DNA from: Tritonibacter scottomollicae | GTDB taxonomy: Bacteria > Pseudomonadota > Alphaproteobacteria > Rhodobacterales > Rhodobacteraceae | DNA: 64,000 bases | Reading direction: 5' to 3' | NCBI RefSeq assembly: GCF_003003215.1 | Contig: NZ_PVUF01000009.1 | Span: 115,211 to 179,210, forward strand | Shown here: one piece after another, positions 1 through 7,830 of the stretch | Position numbering within the stretch: position 1 is the stretch's first letter | Layout of the letters: every line of letters begins with the position of its first letter | Position numbers and translations under genes: made by a program | The notes under the pieces: generated by a model | What the model saw: the letters and a program-made list of their open reading frames with translations, nothing else | The model's database searches: none | Told to the model about the DNA's origin: nothing

Positions 1-1109
1 CCTTTGAGGCCCGCCGCCAGCATAGCAGCTTGTGCCAGATAGGGGTTCATATCAGATCCCGGCACTCGGCATTCCACCCGCACCGCCTTGCTTCCTTCAC
101 CGCACAGGCGGAAGGCGGCAGTCCGGTTATCAACCGACCAGACCAGCTGTGTCGGTGCAAAGGTGCCCTTGGCGAAACGCTTGTAGCTGTTGATGTAGGG
201 CGCCATGAAATAGGTGAAGTCAGCCGCGTATTTCAACAGCCCCGCCATATAGTGGTCCATCAGCTTCGACTTGCCGAGCGGCGCGCTCTCATCAAAGAAG
301 GCGTTGGCGCCCTCTTTCCACAGCGACTGATGCACATGCGCGGCAGACCCGACTCGATCATGGTGCCATTTGGGCAGGAAGGTCGCGGCATAACCCTGCT
401 GGTGCGCGATTTCCTTGATGCCGTGCTTGGCCAGCGTGTGGTGGTCGGCGGTCGCCAAAGCCTCGTCATATTTGACGTTCAGCTCTTCCTGACCGGCTTC
501 TGCCTCGCCCTTCGATCCTTCGATCGGAATACCCATGGCGCGCAAATGGTTGCGGATCGGGCGCATCACAGGTTCCTCCTTCGAGGTCTGCATGATGCTG
601 TAATCTTCATTGTAGGTGGAGATTGGCTCAAGTTGCTGGAACCCACCGGCAGCGACTTCGTCATGGGTGCCTTTGAAGAGGAAAAACTCCAGCTCGGTCG
701 CCATGACCGGCGACAGTCCCAGTTCCGCACAACGCGCGATCTGTGCCTTCAGCATTTCCCGCGGGGAATGCGCCACCGGCGCGTGGGTGTGGTGGTCGAT
801 CACATCACAGAGCACCATGGCGGTCCCATCGAGCCACGGCACCGGGCGCAGCGTCGAGAGGTCCGGCTTCATGATGTAGTCGCCGTATCCCCGCTCCCAG
901 CTGGTGGAGGCATACCCATCGGGCGTTGCCATGGCGAGGTCGGTGGCCAGCAGATAGTTGCAGCAGTGGGTTTCACCTTCGGCCATCTCAAGAAAGGCCT
1001 CGGCGTGGAAGCGTTTGCCCATCAGGCGGCCCTGCATGTCCACAATGCAGACCAGCACGGTGTCGACCTGTCCGGCGGCGATCTGTTCCTTGAGATCCTC
1101 GAAAGTCAT
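1..1109 (-). CDS. Glutamine synthetase family ligase (partial, C-terminus beyond window)
   Basis: ATP-dependent ligase of the glutamine synthetase superfamily; the first 369 residues are visible and the C-terminus lies left of base 1. Seen: a metal-site stretch ELEFFLF, a GSAAHVHQS segment matching the family's ATP/ammonia-site signature, NSYKRFAKG, and VECRVPGSDMNPYLA, the usual arginine/NPYL region. It is the last visible gene of the TRAP operon, 75 bp after dctP with a strong hairpin between. The start has AGGGAA upstream. Inference: as an accessory glutamine-synthetase paralogue beside a transporter and an amidohydrolase it more likely gamma-glutamylates an amine (PuuA-like) than makes glutamine. 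The substrate is unknown. Confidence 0.85.
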   Translation of the reverse strand, partial: MTFEDLKEQIAAGQVDTVLVCIVDMQGRLMGKRFHAEAFLEMAEGETHCCNYLLATDLAMATPDGYASTSWERGYGDYIMKPDLSTLRPVPWLDGTAMVLCDVIDHHTHAPVAHSPREMLKAQIARCAELGLSPVMATELEFFLFKGTHDEVAAGGFQQLEPISTYNEDYSIMQTSKEEPVMRPIRNHLRAMGIPIEGSKGEAEAGQEELNVKYDEALATADHHTLAKHGIKEIAHQQGYAATFLPKWHHDRVGSAAHVHQSLWKEGANAFFDESAPLGKSKLMDHYMAGLLKYAADFTYFMAPYINSYKRFAKGTFAPTQLVWSVDNRTAAFRLCGEGSKAVRVECRVPGSDMNPYLAQAAMLAAGLK

Positions 1110-1133
1110 CTGGCGTTCCCTGTTATTCTGACA

Positions 1134-1158
1134 GGGGGCAGGACAAAGCCCTGCCCCC
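1134..1158 (-). promoter_or_regulatory. Intercistronic hairpin between dctP and the GS-like gene
   Basis: Perfect 9-bp GC stem (GGGGGCAGG and CCTGCCCCC) with a 7-nt loop and no T run, directly after the dctP stop. Such hairpins after periplasmic-binding-protein genes often protect the upstream mRNA and reduce read-through, so dctP would be made in excess over the downstream ligase. The role is inferred. Confidence 0.5.
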
Positions 1159-1184
1159 GACATATGTTGGTTTTCTTACGGAGA

Positions 1185-2219
1185 TCAGCCGTAGCGATAC
1201 GGACGACCGGCCTTGGCCATGTCGGCGTTGTACTTCTTGAAGATCTCGACAACGCGTGCCTTGGTCTCGGACTCGGCTGCGATCTCGTCCCAGAACTTCA
1301 CGGCAGCGTCTTCGACCTGTTGCCATTCGGCATCGGGGATCGACGTCAGTTTCAGCTTGTCACCGTTGACCCGCAAGGACGCTTCACCACCCCAATACCA
1401 CCACTGACGATAGTAGTGCGACTGATCCGTGCAGACGCGGAACAGCGCCTGCAGATCTTCCGGAAGCTCATTCCAGCGATCCATATTGGCAAAGAACGAC
1501 CCGGCCCAAGCACCCGAGATATTGTTGGTCAGGAAGTGGTTGGTCACATCGGCCCACCCGACGGTGTAGTCTTCGGTAATGCCGGACCATGCGACGCCAT
1601 CCAGCTCGCCGGTCTGCATCGCGACTTCGATGTCCTCCCATGGCAGGGTCACCGGCACCACGCCAAACTGGCTCAGGAAACGGCCCGCAGTCGGGAAGGT
1701 GAAGACGCGCTTGCCCTTCAGATCCTCAAGTGAGTTGATCGGGTCTTTGGTGGCAAAATGGCAGGGATCCCAGGCCCCGGCAGAGATGTGCTTCACGCCG
1801 ACCTTGGAGTATTCCTCGTCCCAGATCTCGTTCAGGCCGTACTGGTTGAACAACACCGGCACGTCGAGCGAATAGCGGGACGCGAAGGGGAAATAGCCAC
1901 CAAAGACGGTGACTTCGGTCGGTGACGCCATGGAGTCATCATCGGACTGCACCGCATCGATCGTGCCTTTTTGCATTGCGCGGAACAGCTCGCCGGTGGG
2001 CACCAGCTGATCGGCGTAGAACAGCTCGATCTGCATGCGGTCGCCTGCGATCTTGTTGAACATCTTGATCGCCGGATCGATCACATGAGCTGCCAGCGCA
2101 GGACCGGCATAGGTCTGCATCCGCCAGGTGATCTTGTTCTGCGCGATGGCCGGGGTGGCCAGCGGAGCCGCCGCGGCGCCCAGCGCTGTGGTCTTTAGAA
2201 AATTACGACGTGTTGTCAT
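1185..2219 (-). CDS. dctP: TRAP transporter substrate-binding protein (DctP family)
   Basis: Periplasmic solute-binding subunit of a TRAP transporter, 344 aa. The N-terminus has a Tat-type signal (TRRNFLK at residues 3-9, then an Ala-rich stretch and a likely cut after the AIA at 24-26). The rest fits the DctP fold, including the GKRVFTFPTAGRFL segment in the ligand-binding core. The start at 2219 is set by GAGGAG about 10 nt upstream; the longer frame lacks a signal peptide. It follows the permease genes and a DUF4336 gene. The ligand cannot be named from sequence; 2-oxo acids or other carboxylates are common for the family. Confidence 0.92.
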   Translation of the reverse strand: MTTRRNFLKTTALGAAAAPLATPAIAQNKITWRMQTYAGPALAAHVIDPAIKMFNKIAGDRMQIELFYADQLVPTGELFRAMQKGTIDAVQSDDDSMASPTEVTVFGGYFPFASRYSLDVPVLFNQYGLNEIWDEEYSKVGVKHISAGAWDPCHFATKDPINSLEDLKGKRVFTFPTAGRFLSQFGVVPVTLPWEDIEVAMQTGELDGVAWSGITEDYTVGWADVTNHFLTNNISGAWAGSFFANMDRWNELPEDLQALFRVCTDQSHYYRQWWYWGGEASLRVNGDKLKLTSIPDAEWQQVEDAAVKFWDEIAAESETKARVVEIFKKYNADMAKAGRPYRYG

Positions 2220-2248
2220 GTCTTTCAGTCTCCTCTGTCGGACTAAGT

Positions 2249-2986
2249 TCAATGGCTGTGCCCGCAGGGCCTCAGCCGTCTGAATCCTTCCCGGAGCCGT
2301 TGCGGTGCATTCTCGCGAAGGATGTCGCCATGCGCGAGCACGACGATATTGGGCTGCCAATCCAGCATCCGGGTCAGCGCATCGCGCAACTTGTCCCGAT
2401 TGCCGGAGAAGGACATCCAGATGTCCAACGGCATTTTTCCATTGGGGGCGAGGATACCCGCCACCCAGGCAAAGGGTCGGATCCACAGGGGCAGATCCTT
2501 GCCATGCATGTTCTCGATCAGGTCGGTGAGCACCAGCGTGTGGCTCTTTTTGTGAAAGAACACGACCTCTGTGTGCACCTTGCTCCCCCGAACGATAAGT
2601 TGATCAATCTCACCCGACCAGTCTGTCGCAGGGCCGTCCTCCAAATCTCGATCAAAGGTGATCTCGACCTTGCGGCTCTGTGCCCGCTCCCGCACGCCGG
2701 GTGACGCCCATGCGATGGTATCAGCACAGTGGCGCTGCCAATCCGCGATGTAGGCGTAGTGAATCCAGTTGGGCGACACGAGGTGACGGATGGTGCCCAG
2801 CCTCTTCAGTTCTTCCGCCAATGCCTCTGTGTAGGCGATGGGCGAATGCAGGAAGAGGTCGCCGTTCGCCAGCCGGATGACCGTCATCCGGGTCGGGAAA
2901 GGGATCCGGTAGAAGTCGATGGTCGGACCATCCACAATCCAGATATCCTCACCCAGAGGCGTCAGGAGAGGCCCGTCATTTCCCAT
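2249..2986 (-). CDS. DUF4336 domain-containing protein
   Basis: Protein of 245 aa of the DUF4336 family, which is distantly related to the metallo-beta-lactamase fold. Seen: an N-terminal beta-rich part (LGEDIWIVDGPTIDFYRIPF), the family segment HLVSPNWIHYAYIADW, then VLTDLIEN and a late AHGD. The canonical HxHxDH metal motif of true metallo-beta-lactamases is absent, so hydrolase activity is not assured. The start at 2986 overlaps the end of dctM by 11 bp; an upstream extension would run deeper into dctM. It lies inside the TRAP operon between dctM and dctP, an unusual place that ties it to the same substrate. Function unknown. Confidence 0.75.
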   Translation of the reverse strand: MGNDGPLLTPLGEDIWIVDGPTIDFYRIPFPTRMTVIRLANGDLFLHSPIAYTEALAEELKRLGTIRHLVSPNWIHYAYIADWQRHCADTIAWASPGVRERAQSRKVEITFDRDLEDGPATDWSGEIDQLIVRGSKVHTEVVFFHKKSHTLVLTDLIENMHGKDLPLWIRPFAWVAGILAPNGKMPLDIWMSFSGNRDKLRDALTRMLDWQPNIVVLAHGDILRENAPQRLREGFRRLRPCGHSH

Positions 2987-4295
2987 AGACGGTCTCCGGC
3001 AGCCACAGCGCAATTTGCGGGAACGCCATGATGATCGCCAGCGCCAGAACCATGATCCCAACAAACGGCACGATCGAACGATAGATATCCGTCAGCGAGA
3101 TTTCCGGCGGGGCCATCGCGCGCATCAGGAACAGGTTGTAGCCAAACGGCGGCGTCATATAGGCGATTTGCGTGGTGATCGTGTAGAGCACACCATACCA
3201 GACCAGATCAAAGCCAAGTGCGGCCACCAGCGGCACATAGAGCGGCGCCACGATCACCAGCATGGCGGTATCATCAAGGAAGGTGCCCATGATGATGAAG
3301 CTGAGCTGCATCAGGATCAGGATCATCCAGGGGTTGAGACCCAGCTGCTCGGTGAACAGGCTGTCGATCGCCTTGACCGCGCCGAGACCGTCAAACACCG
3401 CGCCAAAGCCAAGGGCCGCGAGAATGATCCACATGAACATGCAGGAAATCGCCAGCGTGCTCTTCGTGCAGGATTCGAAGATCTTCCAGGTCATGCGGCG
3501 CTTTGCGACCGATGCCGCCAATGCGGTGAGCGCGCCAATGGCTGAGCTTTCCACCAGCGAGGTCCAGCCGTTGACGAACGGCACCATCATCGCGGCAAAG
3601 ATCATCAACGGCAGCGCCCCGGCCCAGAGCAGACGCAGCTTCTCGGCCCGCGGGACCTCATGCGCATCTTCCATGGCCGGGCCCAGCTCCGGGTTCGCTT
3701 TGCAGCGCAGCCAGATGTAGAGGATAAACAGGCCCGCCATCATCAGCCCCGGCACGACCCCGGCAAGCCAGAGCTGCCCGACCGGCTGACGCGCAATCAT
3801 CGCATAGAGCACCAGAACCACCGAGGGCGGCACCAGAATGCCTAAGGAGGACCCCGCCTGAATGACGCCGGTCACCATGGTTTTGTCATAGCCGCGCCGC
3901 AGAAGTTCCGGCAGCGCGATCGTGGCACCGATGGCCATGCCCGCCACCGACAGGCCGTTCATGGCCGAAACCAGCACCATCAGGCCGATGGTACCAATTG
4001 CAAGCCCGCCATTGATCGGCCCCATCCAGACATGGAACATCTTGTAGAGGTCATCGGCCAGGCGGCTCTCGCTCAGCACGTAGCCCATGAAAATGAACAT
4101 CGGCAGGGTCAGCAGCGGGTACCATTTCATCAGCTTCATCGCAGCTGAGAAGGGGATATCATAGCCGCCCACGCCCCACAGCAGCAGCGCCGCTACGGCA
4201 CCCACCGCGCCAATGGCACCAAAGACGCGCTGCCCAGTAAAGAGCATCAGCATCATCGATGCAAACATGAAGATGGCGATATATTCCTGGCTCAT
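2976..4295 (-). CDS. dctM: TRAP transporter large permease (DctM)
   Basis: Large membrane subunit of the TRAP transporter, 439 aa, the normal length. It is hydrophobic throughout, with about 11-12 membrane segments, and shows family stretches such as ILVPPSVVLVLYAMI and the early MAGMAIGATIALPELLRRGY. It carries out sodium-driven solute import together with DctQ and the periplasmic DctP. The ATG overlaps the dctQ stop by 4 bp, so translation is probably coupled. The dctQ-dctM-DUF4336-dctP order separates the binding protein from its permease by one gene. Confidence 0.95.
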   Translation of the reverse strand: MSQEYIAIFMFASMMLMLFTGQRVFGAIGAVGAVAALLLWGVGGYDIPFSAAMKLMKWYPLLTLPMFIFMGYVLSESRLADDLYKMFHVWMGPINGGLAIGTIGLMVLVSAMNGLSVAGMAIGATIALPELLRRGYDKTMVTGVIQAGSSLGILVPPSVVLVLYAMIARQPVGQLWLAGVVPGLMMAGLFILYIWLRCKANPELGPAMEDAHEVPRAEKLRLLWAGALPLMIFAAMMVPFVNGWTSLVESSAIGALTALAASVAKRRMTWKIFESCTKSTLAISCMFMWIILAALGFGAVFDGLGAVKAIDSLFTEQLGLNPWMILILMQLSFIIMGTFLDDTAMLVIVAPLYVPLVAALGFDLVWYGVLYTITTQIAYMTPPFGYNLFLMRAMAPPEISLTDIYRSIVPFVGIMVLALAIIMAFPQIALWLPETVYGK

Positions 4296-4879
4296 GAGGC
4301 GCGCTCGCTTGGGATGTCATGGCCCTTGAGGCGGGCGATATCTTTGAAGAGTTCCGAGATGGCTTGCAGCAGCATCAAGAAGAAGCCGAAGACCATGATG
4401 GATTTGATTGGCCAGATGAAAGGGCGCCACGCGGTGGACGCACGCTCCATATGGCCAATTTCTTCGGCGCCGGTGATCAAGCCCCAGAAGAAGGCAAAGG
4501 GATTGTCGCCCCAATAGCCCAATGAATACGCCGTGGATCCAAGTCCGCCGTAGAACAGAATGGCCAGATAGGTGATCAGCGCCAGGACGGTGAAGGCATC
4601 GAACCACGCTTTCCGTCGTGTCGACCAATTGTGATAGAACAGATCCATGCGCACGTTCGAGCCCAACTGGATCGAGTAAGCGCCGCCGAGAATGTAATAG
4701 GTGACCATGGCAAATTGTGCCATTTCCAGGGTCCAGAGCGAGGGCAGAAAGAAGGTCTTGGAGATCGAGGACCACAACAGGATCCCCATCATCGCAAACA
4801 ACCCCCACATCATCACGCGGCCGATCCGATAATTTACCGCATCAACCACGCGCACATATCCAAGCATGGCGCCGATCAT
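4292..4879 (-). CDS. dctQ: TRAP transporter small permease (DctQ)
   Basis: Small membrane subunit of the TRAP transporter, 195 aa, with four predicted membrane segments. The stretch SNVRMDLFYHNWSTRRKAWFD is the conserved cytoplasmic loop of DctQ proteins. It overlaps by 4 bp with the upstream amidohydrolase-like gene and with the downstream dctM, so the three genes form one tightly coupled transcript. An insert around residues 115-140 (GDNPFAFFWGLITGAEEIGH) is longer than in minimal DctQ proteins. Confidence 0.92.
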   Translation of the reverse strand: MIGAMLGYVRVVDAVNYRIGRVMMWGLFAMMGILLWSSISKTFFLPSLWTLEMAQFAMVTYYILGGAYSIQLGSNVRMDLFYHNWSTRRKAWFDAFTVLALITYLAILFYGGLGSTAYSLGYWGDNPFAFFWGLITGAEEIGHMERASTAWRPFIWPIKSIMVFGFFLMLLQAISELFKDIARLKGHDIPSERAS

Positions 4880-5640
4880 GCAAACGCCTCCTTCAGGGTG
4901 GAGCGGATCCAGGGCGCGAGCTGTTCAGCCCAATCCGCTTGCTGCTCCGCCGTGGCAATCAGATCGTTTCGTATTTCCAGCATGACGTTCAGCAGCCCGT
5001 TGTCGCAGCCATGCAAATCCAGCGTATGTGCAACCCCGTCCGCGGCGCTGTACGGTTCATTCAACCGAACATTCCACGGCAAGGTTTCGGGCTGCCTGAC
5101 CATCATCGCCTCGGCAAAGCGATCATCGCGCCCATGCAGCAGACCCAACTCCACCGCCCGGCTCTCGCCTTTGTAGATCGGCGTGAAGCTATGCACCGTG
5201 ACCATCAGGCGCAACGCGTCCTTGCCCCGGTTAATTTCATCGGCAAGCGCGGCGCAGAACGGTTCGTACACCGCCTGCACACGCTGCGCACGTGCGGCAT
5301 CCGACAGATTTTGATTGCCCGGCACGTCAAAAATCTCTGACGCTGCGGGAATTGCGGTCGGTGACTCCGGCGGTCGGTTGAGGTCATAAACCAGACGCGA
5401 GATGCGCCCCTCGACAAGCGGGCCCTGCAACAGTTCTGCCAGTTTGCGGGCCACGCCCAGCGCACCTGGATCCCAGGCAATGTGACTATTGCGTGCAGAG
5501 ACTTCGAGGCCAAGATCCGCCAAACCCGGAGGGATCCAGTTGGCGGCGTGTTCACACACCACAATCACCTCAGCCCCAGCAGCTGATGAGGTCGTTGAGA
5601 AGGAGGGACCGAAGTCAAAGGCAGAGGAATCCGTATTCAT
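4876..5640 (-). CDS. N-formylglutamate amidohydrolase family protein
   Basis: Predicted amidohydrolase of the N-formylglutamate deformylase (HutG-like) family, 254 aa. Seen: CEHAANWIPP near residue 30, VYDLNRPPESPTAIP and VTVHSFTPIY, the usual metal/active-site blocks. It is the first gene of the TRAP operon and overlaps dctQ by 4 bp. No other histidine-degradation gene is nearby, so the substrate is more likely an N-acyl or gamma-glutamyl compound brought in by the transporter (inference). The start is ambiguous between 5640 and 5649; a weak AAGAG lies about 12 nt upstream of the chosen ATG. Confidence 0.85.
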   Translation of the reverse strand: MNTDSSAFDFGPSFSTTSSAAGAEVIVVCEHAANWIPPGLADLGLEVSARNSHIAWDPGALGVARKLAELLQGPLVEGRISRLVYDLNRPPESPTAIPAASEIFDVPGNQNLSDAARAQRVQAVYEPFCAALADEINRGKDALRLMVTVHSFTPIYKGESRAVELGLLHGRDDRFAEAMMVRQPETLPWNVRLNEPYSAADGVAHTLDLHGCDNGLLNVMLEIRNDLIATAEQQADWAEQLAPWIRSTLKEAFA

Positions 5641-5664
5641 ATGTAGCATGCTCTTCAGCCGGCA

Positions 5665-5722
5665 CCGTTCTGTCAATATGGTTTCTGTAAAAATTCTTTC
5701 ATCATCATCCGTTCTGTAATAA
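5665..5722. promoter_or_regulatory. Three direct repeats, candidate RpiR/MurR operator
   Basis: In the 113-bp gap between the divergent TRAP operon and the RpiR-type gene, a 14-bp motif occurs three times: CCGTTCTGTCAATA (5665), GGTTTCTGTAAAAA (5680) and CCGTTCTGTAATAA (5709). The spacing is 15 and 29 bp, so all copies fall at multiples of about 14.5 bp. Binding by the adjacent regulator is inferred from position. Confidence 0.5.
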
Positions 5723-5753
5723 AATGCGAAAAACCTGAGCAGGAGAGCCGTGG

Positions 5754-6611
5754 ATGCCGACGATCGCCGAGAAACTGAAAGCCCGCGAACCTGAATTGAC
5801 ACGGGCGGAACGGCAACTGGCGGCAGCGATCTTGGACAACTATCCCATTCCGGGCCTCGGCAGCATCACAGAGCTGGCAGAGCTGGCCGAAGTCTCCACT
5901 CCTACAGTCGCTAGAATGGTGCAAAAGCTGGGTTTTTCCGGCTATCCCGAGTTCCAGCATGCCCTACGAGAAGAACTGCGGGAGATCATCTCCAACCCAG
6001 TGGAAAAGCGTGCCGAGCAGGCACCTGCCCTGCCTGAATCACATATGCTGAACCGCTACGCGGTGGGGGTTTACGACAACATTCGCGCCACGCTGGAGAA
6101 TGTGAACCTGGAGGAGTTCGACACGCTCTGCGCCCTCTTGGCGGACACGGATCACCGGGTCCATATTGCCGGTGGACGGCTCAGTGGCACCTTGGCGCAG
6201 TCCTTCTACCTGCATCTGCAGATGATCCGAAGAGATGTCTTCATGATCCCGCCGCGGGCCTCTTGGACCCATTCGGTGCTCGACCTTCTGCCCGGCGATA
6301 CGCTGATCCTGTTCGATATCCGTCGCTACGAGAACGCCACCCTGCTTCTGGCCGAAATGGCGCATGAGCGTGGGGTCAAGGTGGTGCTGTTCACCGATCA
6401 GTGGCGCTCACCGATCCAGAAGGAGGCGACATACACCTTTGCCGCGCGTATCGCGGTGCCGTCGGCCTGGGATTCAGGCCTCGCACTGCTGCTGCTGGTC
6501 GAAAGCATGATCGCCAAAATCCAGGAAGATCACTGGGAAACGGTGAAGGCGCGCACCGATGAGCTTGAGGCGGCCTTCGACCGTACCCGCCTGTTTCGCA
6601 AGTTCACCTGA
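5754..6611 (+). CDS. MurR/RpiR family transcriptional regulator
   Basis: DNA-binding regulator of 285 aa with an N-terminal RpiR helix-turn-helix (residues about 1-77, with SITELAELAEVSTPTVARMV as the core) and a C-terminal SIS domain (about 125-260) that binds a phosphosugar or similar metabolite. The start has GGAGAG five bases upstream. It is divergent from the TRAP operon and probably co-transcribed with the ligase and thiolase genes that follow. Inference: it controls both arms through the triple repeat in the intergenic gap. In roseobacters such regulators also control amine or sulfonate uptake, so a sugar ligand is not assured. Confidence 0.9.
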   Translation: MPTIAEKLKAREPELTRAERQLAAAILDNYPIPGLGSITELAELAEVSTPTVARMVQKLGFSGYPEFQHALREELREIISNPVEKRAEQAPALPESHMLNRYAVGVYDNIRATLENVNLEEFDTLCALLADTDHRVHIAGGRLSGTLAQSFYLHLQMIRRDVFMIPPRASWTHSVLDLLPGDTLILFDIRRYENATLLLAEMAHERGVKVVLFTDQWRSPIQKEATYTFAARIAVPSAWDSGLALLLLVESMIAKIQEDHWETVKARTDELEAAFDRTRLFRKFT

Positions 6612-6669
6612 GCCCTGTTCCCCGAAAGCCAGCTCGGCTATTCTGCGCGCCGACCCGGATCAGGCGGAC

Positions 6670-7830
6670 ATGGATATGCGCAAGCCTCACGACAGATTTC
6701 ACCTCTCGCCCGAGACCCATGTCCTGACCCCGGATGTGGCCGGCCTGACGGCGCTGCTGGAGACCCTGCGTGAGGGCCATTCCCTTCTTGCACGCCCCTC
6801 GGAGGAGCCGATTTCCCCTGTGTTAGAGCCGAAACAGTGGCTCTATTGTCAAAGTTCCGGCTCTACAGGCTATGCCAAGACAATCCGGCGTACGCCCGAC
6901 AGCTGGATCCGCAGCTTCGAGATGGATCAGGAGATGTTCGGTCTGTCCTCGGCGGATGTATACGCCAGCCTCGGCACGCTGTCGCATTCGCTGACGCTGT
7001 TTGCAGCCGTCGCGGCCTGTCATATCGGCGCCGACCTGGCGATGCTGGGGAACATGGCTCCGAGGGGGCAGATTGCTGGGCTTGAGCGCCTTGACGCCTC
7101 GGTGCTTTACGCCACGCCAGCGCAGCTTCGGCTGTTGCTGCGGGCGGGTGAGGGGCGGGTGCTTCCCGGTATCCGGCTGATCTTCTCCTCCGGTGGCAAA
7201 CTAGATCAGACGACGCGTGCGGCGCTTGGCGTTTTGTTTCCGCAGGCCGAGGTGCAAGAGATCTTTGGCGCTACAGAGACCAGTTATATCACGCTGGCCG
7301 GACCCGACGCCCCCGCGGGGTCCGTTGGCACGGCCTATCCGGGGGTTGAGCTGCGCCTGACGGAGATGGATGCGGCAGGCGTGGGCGAGATCTGGATGCG
7401 CAGCCCGTTCCTGTTTGATGGCTACGCCGAAGGACACAGTGCCGAGACCCGCTGGGACGGCGATTGGCTCACCATTGGCGAGATGGGCTGGATCGACGCT
7501 GCCGGGAACCTCTACCCCAAGGGGCGGCGCAACCGCATGGTGACGGTGGCGGACAAGAACGTATTCCCCGAAGAAATCGAAGGCGTGCTGATGCGGGTCG
7601 AAGGGGTGGAGCTTGCGGTGGCGCTGGCCTTGCCGGACGCCCTGCGCGGTCACCGGATTGTTGCTGTCATCCAGGGCACTGCCGAGGCCAATAAACTGCG
7701 ACACCTTTGCCGACAGGAGATTGGCGATCACGCCGCGCCTAAGGAGATCCGCCAACTTGCCACCCTCCCCATGCTGCCCGCCGGCAAGCCCGATTTGCGC
7801 GCGCTCGCGCGCCTGTGGGACGAAGTTTGA
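6670..7830 (+). CDS. AMP-forming acyl/aryl-CoA synthetase-like protein (short)
   Basis: Adenylate-forming enzyme of 386 aa, well below the usual 500-550 aa because the N-terminal part before the phosphate-binding loop is very short. Core motifs are intact: SSGSTGYAK at about residue 62, FGATETS, RNRMVTVADKNVFPEEIEG (hinge and A8 motif), and the late catalytic lysine in PAGKPD. It would activate a carboxylate to an acyl-AMP and pass it to CoA or another acceptor. It starts 58 bp after the RpiR gene and overlaps the thiolase gene by one base (TGATG). An alternative ATG lies 6 bp downstream. Substrate unknown. Confidence 0.8.
   Translation: MDMRKPHDRFHLSPETHVLTPDVAGLTALLETLREGHSLLARPSEEPISPVLEPKQWLYCQSSGSTGYAKTIRRTPDSWIRSFEMDQEMFGLSSADVYASLGTLSHSLTLFAAVAACHIGADLAMLGNMAPRGQIAGLERLDASVLYATPAQLRLLLRAGEGRVLPGIRLIFSSGGKLDQTTRAALGVLFPQAEVQEIFGATETSYITLAGPDAPAGSVGTAYPGVELRLTEMDAAGVGEIWMRSPFLFDGYAEGHSAETRWDGDWLTIGEMGWIDAAGNLYPKGRRNRMVTVADKNVFPEEIEGVLMRVEGVELAVALALPDALRGHRIVAVIQGTAEANKLRHLCRQEIGDHAAPKEIRQLATLPMLPAGKPDLRALARLWDEV

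Noticed and set aside
30..1733. Long plus-strand open frame at the left edge
   Set aside because: It lies opposite the GS-family gene and dctP, both supported by motifs and ribosome binding sites; the product matches nothing.
4876..5640. Histidine-degradation (hut) operon
   Set aside because: The amidohydrolase resembles HutG, but no hutH, hutU or hutI is adjacent and the gene is fused by overlap to TRAP genes.
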